From positions 1 to 43,741 of the forward strand of contig DAMBQR010000039.1 of NCBI GenBank assembly GCA_032055545.1: a stretch of 43,741 bases of DNA. Direction: 5' to 3'. Within the stretch, counting starts at the first letter, position 1. Each line of letters starts with the position of its first letter. The notes below the pieces were generated by a model that did not search any database, had not been told where the DNA came from, and saw nothing but the letters and a program-made list of their open reading frames with translations. A program made the position numbers and the translations under genes. Positions 40,347 through 43,741 of this stretch are shown here, one piece after another. This stretch comes from Pseudescherichia sp032055545. GTDB lineage: Bacteria > Pseudomonadota > Gammaproteobacteria > Enterobacterales > Enterobacteriaceae.

Positions 40347-41072
40347 ATGACAACTACCCTGCTCTGCCCCACCCACACCTTCAACGCCCCGCCCTTTATC
40401 CAGCGTGCGGAGTCTGGCTCTATCCGTCATCTTCCTGCGCTAGCCTACTGCCTCGTTGAGTATGACCGGGCGCACTATAGCGACGCGCTGTTCCAGCGTT
40501 TCTCGCAGCCGTTCCCGGATGCGCTAACTAATGCAGTGGCGAAGCGCAGGGCCGAATACCTGGCGAGCCGCTACTGCGGGCAGGTGCTGCTCGAGCAGGC
40601 ACAGGCCACATCAACGGTGATCGGCACCGATAACCGCGTTCCCCAGTGGCCGGCTGGCTGGCGAGGCAGTATTTCCCACAGTGACAAATACGCCATGGTA
40701 GTAATTGCGCCTGAGACAGCGGGTTTAATGCCCGGTATTGATATCGAGCAGTGGCAGCCCGAGATCATGCTAGAGACGGCGGACATGTTCGCCTCGTCAG
40801 ACGAACAACAGTTGCTATCCGCGCTAGCCCTGCCCTATCCGCAGGCGCTGCTAACGCTCTTTTCAGCTAAGGAGAGCCTGTATAAATCGCAGTGGCCTGA
40901 AGTGAGGCGCTACTTTGATTTTCAGGCTGCAAAGGTCACCTGCTTTGATGAGGCAGCGCAGCGCTTTACCCTGACCCTCACCGAGACCTTGACGCCAGAG
41001 CTAACATGTGGAACCGCCTTTAGCGGCAGCTATATGTTTCTCAACGACGCGGTTATTACCTGCATCGGCTAG
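40347..41072 (+). CDS. 4'-phosphopantetheinyl transferase superfamily protein
   Basis: 241 aa from the ATG at 40347; a TTG at 40314 would add 11 residues and overlap the previous gene, and neither start has a strong ribosome site. EntD/Sfp-type layout: WRGSISHSDKYAMVVI (about 105-120) for CoA contact, the Mg-binding GIDIEQW (130-136) and FSAKESLYKSQW (172-183), the classic (W/F)SxKES(xxK) motif. It loads the phosphopantetheine arm from CoA onto carrier domains of peptide or polyketide synthases or acyl carriers. No such synthase lies in the window, so its substrate is elsewhere. It converges on ligB with an eight-base gap. Confidence 0.88.
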   Translation: MTTTLLCPTHTFNAPPFIQRAESGSIRHLPALAYCLVEYDRAHYSDALFQRFSQPFPDALTNAVAKRRAEYLASRYCGQVLLEQAQATSTVIGTDNRVPQWPAGWRGSISHSDKYAMVVIAPETAGLMPGIDIEQWQPEIMLETADMFASSDEQQLLSALALPYPQALLTLFSAKESLYKSQWPEVRRYFDFQAAKVTCFDEAAQRFTLTLTETLTPELTCGTAFSGSYMFLNDAVITCIG

Positions 41073-41079
41073 TTTTTGT

Positions 41080-42762
<1,683 letters not shown>

Positions 42763-42949
42763 CTGTCTCCCTTACCTCGACCAGCACGGTATACCGCACA
42801 GCGAAGCGGCTGGCGACGGGCAAAAAAACAGGCTGCGAGGCGGCTTCAGCGCTTTTTACAACGTTGCTGCAAACGAGAGGTGAATCGGGAAGAGAGTACG
42901 CAAAATGCAATAATCCTGTGCGAAAATGTGACAAAAACTACGTTAAAGG

Positions 42950-42972
42950 GTGCCGACGTGTATAATAGGCAC
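42950..42972 (+). promoter_or_regulatory. gmk promoter -10 region within an inverted repeat
   Basis: A perfect TATAAT (42961-42966) lies in the loop between GTGCC (42950-42954) and GGCAC (42968-42972), about 50 bases before the gmk ATG. No good -35 stands at the proper distance (nearest is TTAAAG at 12 bases). The G/C-rich stretch just after the -10 would fit a growth-rate or stringently controlled promoter, which is inference. The 256-base gap also must hold the ligB promoter, not identified. Confidence 0.55.
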
Positions 42973-43015
42973 GTATGTAGACATTTCCGTTCGTTCATTA
43001 CATATAAAGATACTC

Positions 43016-43639
43016 ATGGCTCAAGGCACGCTCTATATCGTTTCCGCCCCCAGTGGCGCGGGTAAATCAAGCCTCATTCAGGCTTTGTTAAAGACCCAAC
43101 CGTTGTACGACACCCAGGTTTCTGTTTCACACACTACGCGCGCGCCGCGTCCCGGTGAAGTGCACGGTGAACACTACTTCTTTGTGGATCATGACGAGTT
43201 TAAAACCATGATTGGCAACGATGCGTTTCTTGAGCATGCGGAAGTGTTTGGCAACTACTACGGTACGTCCCGGGCCGCCATCGAGCAGGTGCTGTCTACG
43301 GGCGTAGACGTCTTCCTCGATATCGACTGGCAGGGCGCGCAGCAGATCCGCGCAAAAATGCCCCAGGCGCGCAGCATCTTTGTATTGCCGCCGTCGAAGC
43401 TGGAGCTGGATCGCCGCCTGCGTGGCCGTGGTCAGGATAGCGAAGAGGTTATTGCTAAGCGTATGGCCCAGGCAGTTGCAGAAATGAGCCATTACGCCGA
43501 ATATGATTATCTGGTTGTGAACGATGATTTTGATACCGCTATCAGCGATATGAAGACCATCATCCGTGCTGAACGTCTGCGCATGGGCCGCCAAATGCAG
43601 CGACATGACGCTTTAATCAGCAAACTATTGGCAGATTGA
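43016..43639 (+). CDS. gmk: Guanylate kinase Gmk
   Basis: 207 aa from the ATG at 43016 (MAQGTLYIVSAPSGAGKSSL), the E. coli length; an in-frame upstream start is not supported. It phosphorylates GMP to GDP with ATP. The P-loop SGAGKSS is at residues 13-19, the GMP-binding region HTTRAPRPGEVHGEHYFF follows, and the lid has RRLRGRGQDSEEVIAKRM. The gmk-rpoZ(-spoT) order is conserved in enterobacteria, and rpoZ starts 54 bases later. Confidence 0.97.
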   Translation: MAQGTLYIVSAPSGAGKSSLIQALLKTQPLYDTQVSVSHTTRAPRPGEVHGEHYFFVDHDEFKTMIGNDAFLEHAEVFGNYYGTSRAAIEQVLSTGVDVFLDIDWQGAQQIRAKMPQARSIFVLPPSKLELDRRLRGRGQDSEEVIAKRMAQAVAEMSHYAEYDYLVVNDDFDTAISDMKTIIRAERLRMGRQMQRHDALISKLLAD

Positions 43640-43693
43640 ACCGGGTTTCAGTATTATGCCCAGTCATTTCTTCATCTGTGGAGCACTTTAAGT

Positions 43694-43741
43694 ATGGCAC
43701 GCGTAACTGTTCAGGACGCTGTAGAGAAAATTGGTAACCGT
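43694..43741 (+). CDS. rpoZ: RNA polymerase omega subunit RpoZ (5' part)
   Basis: Only 16 codons are present before the window ends: MARVTVQDAVEKIGNR, identical to the start of E. coli omega. Omega binds the beta' subunit and helps form the ppGpp site of RNA polymerase. Position after gmk supports the call. Confidence 0.95.
   Translation, partial: MARVTVQDAVEKIGNR

Overview
The window is chromosomal DNA from a member of the Enterobacteriaceae. Nearly every gene matches an E. coli counterpart in length and order, but the sequence is not E. coli itself. The lipopolysaccharide (LPS) core locus and the yicC-ligB interval differ. The gene content and fairly GC-rich codon use suggest Enterobacter, Leclercia, Kosakonia or a close relative; I cannot name the species from sequence alone. 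No tRNA, rRNA, IS element, integrase or CRISPR array was seen.

Layout, left to right: the 3' end of mtlR; yibL; the lactate operon lldPRD with two LldR-type operators; trmL; a leftward operon yibN-grxC-secB-gpsA-cysE (redox, export chaperone, lipid and cysteine precursors); a rightward gpmM-envC-yibQ run; a convergent waaH-like core glycosyltransferase; and a leftward kbl-tdh threonine catabolic operon. Then comes the LPS core locus: rightward hldD-waaF-waaC, and facing it a leftward operon waaQ-waaG-waaP-waaL-GT9-GT9-waaY led by a JUMPstart/ops element (RfaH control). Rightward waaA-coaD follows. Next are rpmB-rpmG-mutM (leftward), radC (leftward), coaBC-dut-slmA (rightward), rph-pyrE (leftward, with an intercistronic attenuator) and yicC (rightward). 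Four REP-like palindromes sit between operons.

The accessory part is 35685-39997, between yicC and ligB, where E. coli K-12 carries dinD and yicG. It holds a leftward WYL-domain regulator of the type (BrxR/CapW-like) often found beside phage-defence loci. Divergent from it are three tightly spaced genes: a 523-aa protein with several glycine/alanine-rich hydrophobic stretches, a 192-aa helical protein with a TerB-like C-terminal part, and a 342-aa protein with an N-terminal hydrophobic segment and a long Gly/Ala-rich core. I do not recognise this as a named system. A regulated membrane-targeting stress or anti-phage cassette is the best hypothesis, and it is inference only. To its right lie a small CxxCxxCC metal-cluster protein and a 4'-phosphopantetheinyl transferase, then ligB (leftward), gmk and the start of rpoZ (rightward).

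The LPS genes work as a set. hldD makes the heptose donor, waaA adds Kdo, and waaC and waaF add heptoses I and II. waaQ, waaP, waaY and probably waaH decorate the heptose region, waaG starts the outer core, two extra GT9 enzymes probably extend it, and waaL joins O-antigen. The usual GT8 outer-core hexosyltransferases are absent, so the outer core probably differs from the E. coli types.
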